Of a DNA stretch of 64,000 nucleotides, positions 1-12,111 are shown in pieces (within the stretch, counting starts at the first letter, position 1; every line of letters begins with the position of its first letter). The DNA lies in assembly GCF_004127445.1 (NCBI RefSeq), contig NZ_QEXM01000043.1:806001-870000 (forward strand). The letters run 5' to 3'. Position numbers and translations under genes: made by a program. Below the pieces are notes generated by a model. That model saw nothing but the letters and a program-made list of their open reading frames with translations. It was not told the DNA's origin and made no database searches. The stretch is from Streptomyces alfalfae (lineage in GTDB: Bacteria > Actinomycetota > Actinomycetes > Streptomycetales > Streptomycetaceae).

Positions 1-1331
1 CCCACAGCCTGGCGCTCGCCCTGCTCCACTCCCCCGAGGACACCGACGGCCGGAAGTGGGAGCGGTGCGTCGCCGCGTGGGCGGCCGTCCTGCACGACGC
101 GGGGTTCTGGGAGCGGCTGCGGGCCACCGCCGGGCGGCGGTACGGCGTCCCCGTGGAGGCCTCGCTCGTGCCCGTGGTGCGCGCCGGGCTGCGCGAGCTG
201 ATCGAGCGGCGCATGCCCGAGGACGGCTCCGGGGCGCGGATCGCCCCGGGCTCGCTGCTCCGGCGCGAGGCCGACGCGGCGAAGCTGCTCGCGGCCGTGG
301 GCGGCTTCCCGTCGGCCGACGGCGGCGGGGCGCCGCTGTTCTGCGGGCCGCTGCGGGTGGCGGAGCTGGGCAGGACCGCGGAGTTCGGGGCGTTCGCCGC
401 CGCGCACGAGGCCCGCGCGCTCACGGCGGAGGCCGCCGCGCCGCCGGGGACCGCGGACGCGGGGCCCGCCCCGTCGGCGGCGCACGCCTCTCTCACGTAC
501 GCCTTCTCCGAACTCGGGTTCGCGCAGCTGCTGCTGGGCCAGGGCAAGCCCGCCGACGCGCTCGCCGCCCTGACCGAGCTGCGCTGCCCCGGCTGCCGGG
601 CGCGGGGCGCCGGCCCCGGCGGGGCGGCCGTGTGCGAGCCGGGGTGCGCGCGCTTCGACGAGCTGAACCCGGGGTACGCCGGGCTCGTGGACAAGCACCG
701 CAGGCTCGTCCTGGACGCGCGCGGTCTCGCCCTGGAAGCGCGCCTCAGCATGGGGCGCGCCGAACTCCTCGCGGCACGCCCCGACTTCACGGCGGCCGCC
801 GCGTACTGGCGCCGCGCCCTGGTCCACAGCCGTGAGATCGAGCGGTACCGCGAGACGCAGACCGCCATCGTCGACATGGCGCTCGGCGCGGCCCGCGCGG
901 CCCACCACGGCGGGCGGCTGAGTCTCGCGGTGTCCACCCTGGAGACGACCCGTTCGGTGATCGGCGCCAATGCCCGCGGCCGCCTGGAGGGCCAGTTGGC
1001 GCGGGTGCTCGCCGATCGCGGCATCTCCGTGGCCAACGCGCAGGAGGAGCCGCTCGACGGGCCCGCCGCCGATCTGCGCCGCTCCGTCGCGTTCAACCCG
1101 CATCTGCTGCGGGCGCAGGTCAGCCTCGGCGTCGTGCTGCGCGGGCTCGCCGCGGCCCGCTGGGGCTCGGGCAGCCTCTCCGGCGCGCGGGCCGCCCTGC
1201 GGGAGGCCGTCGACCAGCTCACCGCCGCGCTCGCGCTCTTCCCCGACGACCCCGACCTGGAGGAGCAGCGCGAGGCCGCGATCGCCGATCTCGACCATGT
1301 GATGTGGCAGCCCGACGAGAGCGAGCAGTGA
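1..1331 (+). CDS. TPR-like repeat protein, 5' end outside the window
   Basis: The reading frame is open from the window edge, so the true start lies upstream; an internal ATG-like start near 153 is only where a Met/Val happens to fall. The visible part is Ala/Leu/Arg-rich helical-repeat sequence with no membrane segment. Near its middle is a cysteine cluster (CPGC ... CEPGC, about 571-650) followed by a conserved F-x3-NPGY-x2-L segment, and then a long helical tail. The same Cys-NPxY-helical order recurs at the end of the next protein, so the two share a C-terminal module. The stop codon overlaps the GTG start of the CHAT gene by 4 bp, which indicates translational coupling. The function is unknown; from context it is an accessory or adaptor subunit of the CHAT/Hsp70 locus. 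Confidence 0.8.
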   Translation, partial: HSLALALLHSPEDTDGRKWERCVAAWAAVLHDAGFWERLRATAGRRYGVPVEASLVPVVRAGLRELIERRMPEDGSGARIAPGSLLRREADAAKLLAAVGGFPSADGGGAPLFCGPLRVAELGRTAEFGAFAAAHEARALTAEAAAPPGTADAGPAPSAAHASLTYAFSELGFAQLLLGQGKPADALAALTELRCPGCRARGAGPGGAAVCEPGCARFDELNPGYAGLVDKHRRLVLDARGLALEARLSMGRAELLAARPDFTAAAAYWRRALVHSREIERYRETQTAIVDMALGAARAAHHGGRLSLAVSTLETTRSVIGANARGRLEGQLARVLADRGISVANAQEEPLDGPAADLRRSVAFNPHLLRAQVSLGVVLRGLAAARWGSGSLSGARAALREAVDQLTAALALFPDDPDLEEQREAAIADLDHVMWQPDESEQ

Positions 1332-4300
1332 CGGCCGTGCTCACGTACGAGGAACTGCGCATCCGGGTCCGCCGTGTCGGCGCCGCCCGCTATCTCGTGA
1401 CGGCGAGCGGTCCCGCGTCGGCCGCCGAGATCATCGCGGTGGGCGAGGAGCCCGAGGAGTTCCGCCGGCGGTGGGACCGGCTGATCGCCGCGGAGCTCTG
1501 CGAGGCGCCGATGGGCGAGCAGCACACCGTGGCCCAGCTCCAGGAGCTGGGGCGCGGGGTGTTCAGGCTGCTGTTCGGCGAGCCCGGCCGGGCCGGGGAG
1601 GCTTCGGGCACGGCGGAAACGGCGTGCGAGGCGATCGGGACGCGCGTCGGGGCCTGCGTCGACGCGGCGCTCGACCGGGCGCAGCGGATGCGGCCCCCGC
1701 GCGGCCTGCGGCTCCGCTTCGACCTGCCGCCCGAGCTGCGCGACCTCCCCCTGGAGGCGCTCTGCGCCCCGTCGAACAGCCCCCAGCAGACCCTCGCCCT
1801 CAACCACGGCTACTCCCTGGTCCGTTCCCTGCCCGGCGGGCCGCTCGGCCGCCGCCTGCCGGAGGCCGCCGACGAGCCGAGCCTGATCAGGCTCCTGGTG
1901 GCCTGGGCCTCGCCCGCCGGTCTCGATCCCCTGCGGGCCTCGGCGGAGATCGCCGCGCTCCGGCACGACCTGCCCGAGGTGGCCGTGCGGATGAAGGTGG
2001 TGGAGCGGGCCACGCGCGGCAGCCTGGAGGCGGCGCTCGTCGACCGGTCGGAGCTGCCCACGGCCGTGCTGCTGATCGCCCACGGGTCGTACGACGACGA
2101 GATCGGCAAGGGAGTGGTCTGCCTGGAGACGCGGGACGGCGGCGTCGACCGCGTGCCCGCCGACCTGCTCGGCGCGATGCTCCTGAAGGCCCAGCGGCTG
2201 CGCCTCGTCGCGCTCAACCTCTGCTCCGGAGCGGACAGTTCGCATCTCGAACCGTTCTCCGGGCTCGCCCAGGCGCTGATCGGTGACGGCGTGCCGGCCG
2301 TGGTGGCGATGCGGGGCAGGGTCAGCGACGTCTCGGCGGGCGCGTTCAGCCCGGAGCTCCTGAAGGGCATCGCCGCCAACCGGACGATCGACGAGGCCAT
2401 GGCCACCGCGCGGATGCACATCTCCCACCAGCCGCGGCACACGGCCGTGGAGTGGGCGACGCCCGCGCTGTTCCTCCACGAGGAGTGCGGGCAGGGGTGG
2501 CTGTTCAAGGCGCGCGAGGTGCGGGACGACGGCGGGGCGGTCGCGGACCCGCTGCGCGAGGGCGCGGACGCGCTGCGGACCCTCCAGAGCCCCTTCGGCC
2601 ACGTCGACTCGACGGTCCTGATCCGCGCGGCGCGCCACCAGCGGGACCTCGGCCAGTGGGGGCAGGTGCAGCGCATCCTGCGCACGTCGACGCAGCAGTA
2701 CGCCGACGAGCAGCGCCGGATGCGGGCCGAGGCCGCCTTCGAACTGGCCTGGCCCGAGGTCGAGAAGCTCTGCGAACTGCTCGCCGGGGAGCGGGACGCG
2801 ACGGGCGCGGCGGCCCAGCTGGCGGTGGTCGGCGAGCGCCTTCCGGGCCCGCTGCCCGGCTGCCTGGAGGCGGAGGTGGAGGGCCTGCGGCGGCTGACCG
2901 CGCTCGTCGACGAGGGGCGGGCGGCGGAGGCGGAGGCCGACTGGGCCACCGCCATCAGCCGCTACGAGGACGTGCTCGCCGCGTGGCCCGGGGGCCCGAG
3001 GGACGTGGCGGCGCGGCTCGCGTCGGCGCGCGACGAACTGCACGTGGCGCGCACCCTCGCGGCGGCCGAGCAGGCGCGGGACAGGGGCGACTGGGCGACC
3101 GCCGCCCAGGCCTACGGGACCGTCCTCGCCCTGCGTCCGGGCCATGCCGCGGCACGCGCCCACGCCGCCCATGTGGCGGGCAGGGCCGCCGAGGAGCGCG
3201 AGGACTGGCGCGCGGCGGAGTCCGCGTACGGCGCGTGCGCGGGGCTCGCGGACGCGGACGAGCGCGCCTGGTACGCGCGGGGCAGGGCGGCGGCGGACGA
3301 CGACGACTGGCCGGCGGCGCGGGAGGCGTTCGCGCGGGCGGGCCAGGACGACTGGTGCGCGTACGCGGCGGGGCGCGCGGCGGACGCGGAGTCCGACTGG
3401 GAGACGGCCGTAGGGGCGTACGCGGCGGCGGACGGTTTCCGGGACAGCGCGGTGCGCCTGCTGTACGCGCGGGGCCGCGGCGCGGCGGACGCGGGCCATG
3501 CCGTGGCGGCCCTCACCGACCTGTCGGCGGCCTCCGCGCAGGGCTGGGACACGGAACCGCTCCTGAGCGATCTGCGCCACCGCGTGTACGACGCGGCGCT
3601 GGCGGCGACGGAGGCGGGCGACTGGCGTGCGGTGCTCGACCTGCTCCGCCCCGTGCCGGACGACCACCGCTCCACGGGGGCCCTGCGCCGGTACGCCGAG
3701 GGCAGGTCGGCGATGGCGGAGGGCGACTGGGCGACGGCGGAGAAGGCGTTCGACGGGGTGGCCGGGGAGGCGGAGTCCAGCGGGGAAGCCGGGCAGGACG
3801 GGACAGCCGGGCAGACCGGAGAAGCCGAGCAGACCGGAGAAGCCGAGCAGACCGGGGAAGCCGGTGAAGCCACGCGGATCGGGGAAGCCGCGCAGACCGG
3901 GCAGGCCGGAGAAGCCGGGCAGGCTGGGCAGGCTGGGCAGGCTGGGCAGACCAGGGAAGCCGGGGCGGCCGGGGCGGTCGCGGCCGGGGGCGTGAGGGCC
4001 GTGCGGGGCTCCGTTGCCGCCGACGGTGTCCCGCCGGACGCCCCGCATCTGCGCGGTTACGCCCTGGGCCGGCTCTGCCAGGAGCGCGGCCGCTGGGCCG
4101 AGGCCCTGGTCCACTTCGGGGGGCTGCCGTCCGAGACCCTGGATGTGCCGGACCGCGTGCTGTACTCGCGGGGCCGGGCCGCCGACGAGCGGGGCGAGTG
4201 GACCGGGGTCATCGACGGCTTCGGCCGGCTGCCCGACGCCTACGCCGAGGGCGAGGTGGGCGTCCGCCGCCGCTACGCACGCGCGCGTGTGGCCGCCGAT

Positions 4301-7201
4301 CTGCGCGGCGACTGGACGGCGGTCCTCGGCCTGCTCTCGGGCGTGCCCGACGGGGCGCGCGAGGGCACGGTCTCGGCTTTGCGCCGCAAGGCGATGGGCC
4401 GCAGGGCGGAGGAGACGGGCGACTGGGCGGGCGCCTGCGCGATCTACGCGGAGGCGTTCCCCGGGGGCGCCCCCGACGGCACGGCGGATTCCGCCGCTCC
4501 CCGGCCACCGGACGAGCAGACCCACCTCTTCCACTACGCCCTCGCCCGCGCCCACGAGCTGGCCGGGCGCTGGCAGGACGCCGACGCCCTCTACGAGGCC
4601 CTGCCCGACGACTGGGCCGACGTGCCCGCCCGGCAGGGCTACGTACGGGCACGCGTCGCCGAGGCCGGGGCCGGGACGAGTGAGGAGTGGCGGCGCGTCG
4701 TCGAGGCGTACGGGGAGGTGGCGGGGGCGCTCGGCGGGGACGCGGAGACGCGGGGCCGGTACGCGCGCGTGCGGCTCGCCGAGGCCGACGGGGACTGGGC
4801 CTGCGTCGCACGGGAGGCCGAGGCGCTCGGCGGGTACGGGGACGCCCCCGCGCTGGCCGCCTACGCGCGCGGGCGCGTCGCCGACGCGCACCAGGAGTGG
4901 CGGCGGGCCGCCGAGGAGTTCGGGCGGTGCCCGGGCCACCGGGACGCCGACGCCCAGCTCGCCTACGCGGAGGGCCGCCTCCATGAGGCCGCGGGGAAGT
5001 GGAGCGGAGCCGTCGCGGCGTACGAGAGGGCCCGCGGTGTGCTGGACCGCGCCGACGTGCGGTGCCGCAGGCTGCGGCGGCTGATCGGGCTGCTGCCGTG
5101 GGCGGACGGCCTCACCAGCGCGCCCCTGGTGGCCGACCCCTTCGCCGCACGGGACCGGGCGTTCCCCTATCTGGCCCTGCGGGACGCGGGGGTGGACCCC
5201 GGCGCCTCGATGGACGTCGTCAAGAACGCCTCGTACGCGCTGCTCGAACGCGGTTCGATGTCCTGGCACGAGCGCGTCGCCCTGGAGCGGCTGCGGCTGC
5301 CGGGCCGGCGGCTCCAGCTCGACGCCCTACTGTACCGGTGGCACTCCGCCCCCGCGCTGCGGGAGGCCCTGGCCCGGCTCTCCCCCGACGAGGGCCCCGC
5401 GCTCCTTGACACCCTGTGCGAGCGCTTCCCCGGTGACGCCCCGCTGCTGCTCCTGCTGGCCAGGGACAGGGAGGCGGCGGCCACCGAGTGGGAGCGGCGG
5501 CTGCGGGCGGCGCCCGGTGACATGGCGGTGGTGCACGGCCTCGCGGTGGCCCGGCTGTGGCAGGCGCAGGAGCTGGAGCAGAGCGGGGCGTGGGAGCACG
5601 CGGTGAGCGCCTGGGAGGCGGCGCTCGTGTACTGGGCGACCCTCCTGAGCGACGACGAGTACTGGGACGGCTGGCGTGCCGAGCGGGCCACCGCGTACGA
5701 ACGGCAGCTGACGGGGGAGGACATGGCGGCGCTGCGCTGGGAGCTGAACCAGCACCTCTTCGGGCAGCTCTCGGCCTTCGAGCAGCGCCACACCGAGCAG
5801 CGCCGCCCCGAACAGGCCGCCGCCTACCAGGCGTTGGCGGGCCTGCTGGAGTCGGAGCTGGGCGGCGCGCGGGTCCTGAAGGACGTGGGCGGCCTGCCGT
5901 CGGTGCCGGGCGCGGGCGCCTCGCTGGCGTGCGGCCCCCGCTATCTGCGGCTGCTGCGGCTCCAGGCGCCGCTCGGCGACCTCGTGGCGAGCCTGGACGC
6001 GGCGGCCAAGGAGGGCAGGGACCCCGGCGAGTACGCGGTGCGCGAGCTGCGCTGGGCCTTCTCGGGGCTCGCGCGGAGCTTCGCGCTCTCGGAGGTCCGC
6101 AAGTTCGAGCAGGCGCTGCGCGAGCTGCCCGCGCCGCGCACGCTGACGACCCTGCCGGAGGACTGCGCGGGCCCCGCCTCGTCGGCAGGACACCTGGAGG
6201 AGTGCGGGCACTGCCTGGCGTTCCTGCGCGACAACCCCGCCTACGTCCGGCTGCCGAGCCGCCACGCCCGACTGCTCCAGGACGGCGTGGAGCTGGCCGT
6301 CCACGTCCGCCTGGCGCTCGCGAAGACCGCGCTGACGCGGGGCGACGGCGGCCTCGGCACGGCGCTGGAGCAGTGGGCGGAGCTGGTGAGGGTGTCCCGC
6401 AGGGCCGGGATGCAGGCCCGGTCGAAGAAGGCCGTCATCCGTACGGTGCTCGGCCGCGTCGAGGCGCTGTCCACCGAGGAGGGGCCGCAGCTCGGCCCCG
6501 CGCTCGACGAGGCCGTCATGCTCGTGGAGTCGGCGGCCGAGGTGCTGCACCCGCTGGACCGCGAGCTGCTCGGCCAACTGCACGCGAAGCTGTCGGCGCT
6601 GCTGTCCATGCGCGGCGTGTGGCGCGGTTACACCCGGACCAAGCACGGCATGCGCTGCGACGTGTACGGCGCCGAGGCCGACCTGCGCCGGGCGCTCGCC
6701 CTCAACCCGGAGTCGAACCACGCCCGCGACAACCTGGCGCGGGCCCTGGTGTTCACGCTGGACGAGCGCACGTACAAGGTGCCCGAGCGCCTTGAGCTGC
6801 TGCACGAGGCGCTCGGGCTGCTCGACGTGGGACTCGGCCAGGCCTTGACGCACCGTTACCGCGAGACGCTCGGCGAGGCCCTCGACGAGATGGAGAAGCT
6901 GCTGACCCGGCACCTCGGCGTCGGCGGCATGGGCGACCTGATCCGCAGCGACGGCCAGGAGACGCCGCCCGACGACGAGGACCTGCCGGCGTGGGCGGCG
7001 GAACTGACCGACAAGGCGGAGTCCGCGCTGGGCCGCGGGGACATCCTGTGGGCGCTGCACCATCTGTTCCGCGCCACCCGCGCGGACCCCACGAACAGCC
7101 GGATCAGGCGGGCGCTCCTGGACGCGGTGCACCGCTGGCACACCGAGCTGAGGCACGGCAGGAAGGCCCCCGAGAACCGAGCAGGAGGCAGTGTCGCGTG
7201 A
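1328..7201 (+). CDS. Giant CHAT-domain (caspase-like) protein with TPR-like repeats
   Basis: This is a protein of about 1,957 residues. The N-terminal ~400 residues carry a CHAT domain, the caspase-HetF-associated peptidase fold. The predicted catalytic dyad is visible: His252 in IAHGSYDD and Cys299 in LNLCSGAD. Residues ~440-1,350 are tandem two-helix repeats with a recurring GDW-x-AA-x-A-(Y/F) signature, typical of TPR/Sel1-like arrays. They are interrupted by a Gly/Glu/Ala/Gln/Thr low-complexity stretch coded by 3780-3990. The C-terminus has a CGHC-type cluster followed by NPAY that matches the preceding protein. I chose GTG 1328 because it forms a GTGA overlap with the upstream stop; GTG 1304 is also in frame. 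The likely role is an inducible protease or scaffold. The CHAT family assignment is strong; the substrate is unknown. Confidence 0.85.
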   Translation: MTAVLTYEELRIRVRRVGAARYLVTASGPASAAEIIAVGEEPEEFRRRWDRLIAAELCEAPMGEQHTVAQLQELGRGVFRLLFGEPGRAGEASGTAETACEAIGTRVGACVDAALDRAQRMRPPRGLRLRFDLPPELRDLPLEALCAPSNSPQQTLALNHGYSLVRSLPGGPLGRRLPEAADEPSLIRLLVAWASPAGLDPLRASAEIAALRHDLPEVAVRMKVVERATRGSLEAALVDRSELPTAVLLIAHGSYDDEIGKGVVCLETRDGGVDRVPADLLGAMLLKAQRLRLVALNLCSGADSSHLEPFSGLAQALIGDGVPAVVAMRGRVSDVSAGAFSPELLKGIAANRTIDEAMATARMHISHQPRHTAVEWATPALFLHEECGQGWLFKAREVRDDGGAVADPLREGADALRTLQSPFGHVDSTVLIRAARHQRDLGQWGQVQRILRTSTQQYADEQRRMRAEAAFELAWPEVEKLCELLAGERDATGAAAQLAVVGERLPGPLPGCLEAEVEGLRRLTALVDEGRAAEAEADWATAISRYEDVLAAWPGGPRDVAARLASARDELHVARTLAAAEQARDRGDWATAAQAYGTVLALRPGHAAARAHAAHVAGRAAEEREDWRAAESAYGACAGLADADERAWYARGRAAADDDDWPAAREAFARAGQDDWCAYAAGRAADAESDWETAVGAYAAADGFRDSAVRLLYARGRGAADAGHAVAALTDLSAASAQGWDTEPLLSDLRHRVYDAALAATEAGDWRAVLDLLRPVPDDHRSTGALRRYAEGRSAMAEGDWATAEKAFDGVAGEAESSGEAGQDGTAGQTGEAEQTGEAEQTGEAGEATRIGEAAQTGQAGEAGQAGQAGQAGQTREAGAAGAVAAGGVRAVRGSVAADGVPPDAPHLRGYALGRLCQERGRWAEALVHFGGLPSETLDVPDRVLYSRGRAADERGEWTGVIDGFGRLPDAYAEGEVGVRRRYARARVAADLRGDWTAVLGLLSGVPDGAREGTVSALRRKAMGRRAEETGDWAGACAIYAEAFPGGAPDGTADSAAPRPPDEQTHLFHYALARAHELAGRWQDADALYEALPDDWADVPARQGYVRARVAEAGAGTSEEWRRVVEAYGEVAGALGGDAETRGRYARVRLAEADGDWACVAREAEALGGYGDAPALAAYARGRVADAHQEWRRAAEEFGRCPGHRDADAQLAYAEGRLHEAAGKWSGAVAAYERARGVLDRADVRCRRLRRLIGLLPWADGLTSAPLVADPFAARDRAFPYLALRDAGVDPGASMDVVKNASYALLERGSMSWHERVALERLRLPGRRLQLDALLYRWHSAPALREALARLSPDEGPALLDTLCERFPGDAPLLLLLARDREAAATEWERRLRAAPGDMAVVHGLAVARLWQAQELEQSGAWEHAVSAWEAALVYWATLLSDDEYWDGWRAERATAYERQLTGEDMAALRWELNQHLFGQLSAFEQRHTEQRRPEQAAAYQALAGLLESELGGARVLKDVGGLPSVPGAGASLACGPRYLRLLRLQAPLGDLVASLDAAAKEGRDPGEYAVRELRWAFSGLARSFALSEVRKFEQALRELPAPRTLTTLPEDCAGPASSAGHLEECGHCLAFLRDNPAYVRLPSRHARLLQDGVELAVHVRLALAKTALTRGDGGLGTALEQWAELVRVSRRAGMQARSKKAVIRTVLGRVEALSTEEGPQLGPALDEAVMLVESAAEVLHPLDRELLGQLHAKLSALLSMRGVWRGYTRTKHGMRCDVYGAEADLRRALALNPESNHARDNLARALVFTLDERTYKVPERLELLHEALGLLDVGLGQALTHRYRETLGEALDEMEKLLTRHLGVGGMGDLIRSDGQETPPDDEDLPAWAAELTDKAESALGRGDILWALHHLFRATRADPTNSRIRRALLDAVHRWHTELRHGRKAPENRAGGSVA
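3780..3990 (+). repeat. In-frame minisatellite inside the CHAT-TPR gene
   Basis: The DNA is made of short direct repeats: an 18-bp unit (GAGAAGCCGAGCAGACCG-like) followed by several copies of a 9-bp unit (GCTGGGCAG). All units are multiples of three, so the frame is kept. It encodes a flexible Gly-Glu-Ala-Gln-Thr linker that splits the TPR array. Copy number is likely to vary between strains. Confidence 0.8.
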
Positions 7202-7581
7202 TCAAGGACCCCGAAGCGGGGCGGGAGGGCCCCTTCCCCTACGACGCGCTCGCCCCGGCAGGCGTGACCCCCTGGACGACCCACGCCGACATGCGGGACG
7301 TCTCCTTCGAGCTGCTGGCCCGGCATCTGATGACGCCGGTCACCCAGCAGGCCTGGGACGAGCTGCGCGGCGTACGCCGCAGGCTGCTCGTCGATCTGCT
7401 GCTGTACGACGTGGACATGGAAGCCGAACTGCCGCTCGCCGCGGCGGAGATCGACCGGGAGCTCGCCTTGGAAGCCGCACCGCAGGACCCGCAGCAGGCA
7501 GCGGAACAGGACCCGCCGCCGGATTCCCTGCCCGAGGCCACCGCGCGCCTCGTGGCCGACCTCGTCCGCTTCGATGTCTGA
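7198..7581 (+). CDS. Small conserved-looking protein of the chaperone cluster, function unknown
   Basis: 127 residues, soluble and acidic at the C-terminus. The GTG start at 7198 overlaps the CHAT stop (GTGA) and has a good Shine-Dalgarno (AGGAGG) upstream. The core reads PYDALAPAGVTPWTT, then AWDELRGVRRRLLVDLLLYD, and is helical. I do not recognise the family. It sits directly before a GrpE-like and an Hsp70 gene, in a cluster with no obvious DnaJ. The order Tyr-x-x-Leu, a helix and a final Arg-Arg/Tyr-Asp is loosely reminiscent of a J-domain, but the essential HPD motif is absent. Its 3' end overlaps the GrpE-like start by 8 bp. Confidence 0.7.
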   Translation: MIKDPEAGREGPFPYDALAPAGVTPWTTHADMRDVSFELLARHLMTPVTQQAWDELRGVRRRLLVDLLLYDVDMEAELPLAAAEIDRELALEAAPQDPQQAAEQDPPPDSLPEATARLVADLVRFDV

Positions 7582-8001
7582 TCCCACGGCCCGCCTCGTC
7601 TACGAGCACGCGCGCGATCTGACGGCCCGCGACGCCGCCCACCGGGCGCTCACCGAACGGCTGCTGCTGCGGTGCGCCGACGTCCTCGACTCCTTCGACC
7701 GGCTGCTCGCGGACGGCGCGGCGTACGACGCCGCCACGTACCGCAGAAGTGTCGCGCTGATCGCGGGACAGCTGGAGACGGTCCTGGCCGAGGAGGGGCT
7801 GGAGCGCATCGGGCTCCCGGGTGAGCGGGCCGAACCCGCGACCCACCATGTGACCGAGACGCGTGCCGCGCCGCCCGGCACGGGCGCGGGCGAGGTCCTT
7901 GAGACGGTGCAGCGCGGATACCGGTACCGGGGGGACGTGCTGCGCGCCGCCCGGGTGGTCGTCGCCGTGGACGGCGAGACGGAGCAAGGAACGGAGCGGG
8001 A

Positions 8002-8005
<4 letters not shown>
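7574..8005 (+). CDS. GrpE-like nucleotide exchange factor
   Basis: 143 residues. The N-terminal ~75 residues are helical. The C-terminal half has the GrpE beta-domain pattern: EEGLERIGLPGERAEP, then HHVTETR, then GYRYRGDVLRAARVVVA. In bacteria GrpE dimers release ADP from DnaK. This copy is shorter than housekeeping GrpE (usually about 190-220 residues) because the long N-terminal helix is reduced. ATGA overlap with the Hsp70 gene downstream fits a dedicated exchange factor for that chaperone. The assignment rests on the beta-domain motif and the neighbour. Confidence 0.75.
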
Positions 8006-10139
<2,134 letters not shown>

Positions 10140-10143
<4 letters not shown>

Positions 10144-12044
10144 CGCAGGCACGGCAGGACGGCCGCACCGCGCCGGGGGCGGCCCCCGTCAGCCTCGGCA
10201 TCGACTTCGGCGCCACGGGCCTGCGGGCGCTGTTCGCGCTGCCGGACGGCCCCGGCAGGCGCCTGGAGACGGAGGAGGGCGAGGACGGGCCGTGGCTCCT
10301 GTGCGAGCCGGCGGAGACGGGCACGCTGCCGGTGACGTTCCCGAGCCTCAAGAGCCGCCTGGGCAGCGGGCGTCCGGTGCGCACCTCGGAGGGGGCGGCC
10401 GACGCGGACGAGATCGTGGTGCGCAGGCTGCGGTCCTTGCGCGAGCGTGTGGAGGCGGCGGCGCCGGGGCGGGTCGCGCAGACCGTGATCAGCGTGCCCG
10501 CGCGGTTCGGCTCGGCGCAGCGCTCGGCCCTGCGGGACGCGGCGCGCGCGGCGGGCCTCGAACCGGCGCGCCTCGTCAGCGACTCCATGGCCGCGGTGAT
10601 CGGCCACACCACGGAGCGGGACAGCGGCACGTGCCTGGTCTACGGCATGGGGTACGAGGGGTTCGAGCTGGGCCTGATCCGCAGCGTGCGCGGCCACTTC
10701 CGCTCCCTGGGCTACGAGGGCGGGACGACGTCGGGGGGCCGCGCGTTCGACGCGGAGCTGCTGTCCTCGGCGGTCCGGCTGCTGCCGCGAGGCGGCGCGT
10801 GGCGGGCCGCGGGGCCCGACACCTCCGTGTGGCAGGGCCTCCGGGTGCGCGGGCAGGAGGCGCGCGAGGCGCTGGGCAGGGCGAAGGGGCCGCAGGCCGC
10901 GGTGCTCGGGCTGCGGTTCGGCGGCGGGCCGCCGCTCCAGGTGCGGATCGACCGGCACGACTTCGACGCGTACGTGGACCGGCACGTGCGGCGCACCCTG
11001 GACCGGGCGCAGGCGCTCCTGGACCGGTCGGGGATGCGGCAGGAGGATGTCGACACACTGCTCCTCGTGGGCGGCAACACCCGGATGGAGCAGGTGCGTT
11101 CGCGGGTAGCCGGGCTCGGACGGCGCTGTGTGCGGGCGACCCCCGAACTGCTCGCGCTCGGCGCGCTGAAGCACGCGCTGCGGCTCGCGGGTGGCGGCGC
11201 GTCCTCGGGGCCGTCGGCCCTGGAGGAGGGCCCGCTGGAACCGGCCGCGCTCTCCCAGGACACCCTCTCCGACGCGCCGCCGCTCACGGCGACGCTGGTG
11301 GGCGGCGACGGGGACCGCCCGTCCGAGGACGCGGGCCGCCGCCAGGACGCGGACGGGGCGGATCATCCCGCACGGCGGCCCTCCGGGGCGCGCGACCCGC
11401 GGGTCGCCCACGATCCCCGCGCCACCCGGGCCGTGGAGGAGGCGCGGGCGCTCATCGCGCAGGGGCGCACGGGCAGGGCGGCCGAGCTGCTGCGCGAGAT
11501 CATCGCGGAGGCGCAGCAGCTCCTCGACGGCCTGGAGCGCCCCGCGCCGCCCCTGCCTGATCCCGTGCCGCCTCCGGACCCCGCGCCCGCGCCGGTGCTC
11601 GACCGCGCGTCCCGGCGGCAGCTCGCCCGCGCGCAGGCGCTGCTCTCGCTCGGCCACTACGACCACGCCGTGCAGGCGGCGCACATCGCCTGGCAGGACG
11701 CGGCGACCAGACCGGCCGGCGCCGACATGCTGGACGCGATGATCGACGTGCACTGCGCGGCGGCCATGGCCGACATGTCCCCGGAGCACTTCGCCGACGC
11801 CGAGCGGTGGCTCAACTGCGCGTACGGCCACGATCCGACGAACGTGCGGGTGCGGGGGCTGCTCGCCGAGCGCACCTACCGGCACGCCGTGGAACTGGAC
11901 CGGCGCGCCGAGCGGGATGAGGCGATCGAGGCCCTGGGGAAGTGTCTGACGTGGGACCCTGAACACGCCGACGCCGAGGCGCTGTTGCGGCGATTGAACC
12001 GTGACGGCAGGAACCGGCGGGGCAGGGGGGACGTCCTCGGCTAG
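10140..12044 (+). CDS. Hsp70-like ATPase domain fused to C-terminal helical repeats
   Basis: 634 residues. The N-terminal ~355 residues are a divergent Hsp70/actin-fold nucleotide-binding domain: LGIDFGATGLRA for phosphate 1, ISVPARFGSAQR, LVYGMGYEGFELG and LLVGGNTRMEQV. The substrate-binding domain of DnaK is missing. In its place come a disordered acidic/proline linker (about 360-480) and a TPR-like helical domain (about 490-634). The ATG start lies in an ATGA overlap with the Hsp70 stop. Possible roles are an ATP-dependent partner of the upstream Hsp70 or an adaptor for TPR clients. The ATPase fold is clear; the function is inferred. Confidence 0.8.
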
Positions 12045-12047
12045 GGT
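12042..12047 (+). promoter_or_regulatory. Possible -10 hexamer for the downstream membrane-gene run
   Basis: TAGGGT overlaps the stop codon of the Hsp70-like gene and fits the streptomycete TANNNT -10 pattern. It would give a leader of about 58 nt before the TTG start at 12112, which has its own GGGAGGAAA ribosome site. No convincing -35 box is visible, so this is a weak call. Confidence 0.25.
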
Positions 12048-12111
12048 CCCACGGCCCGAGAGCCCGTCCCCCACTTCGTGAGCCACCCCCGCATGCCAGG
12101 GAGGAAAGCGC

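Noticed and set aside
5327..7156. Minus-strand open frame inside the CHAT-TPR gene
   Set aside because: Low-complexity shadow translation opposite a well-supported gene.
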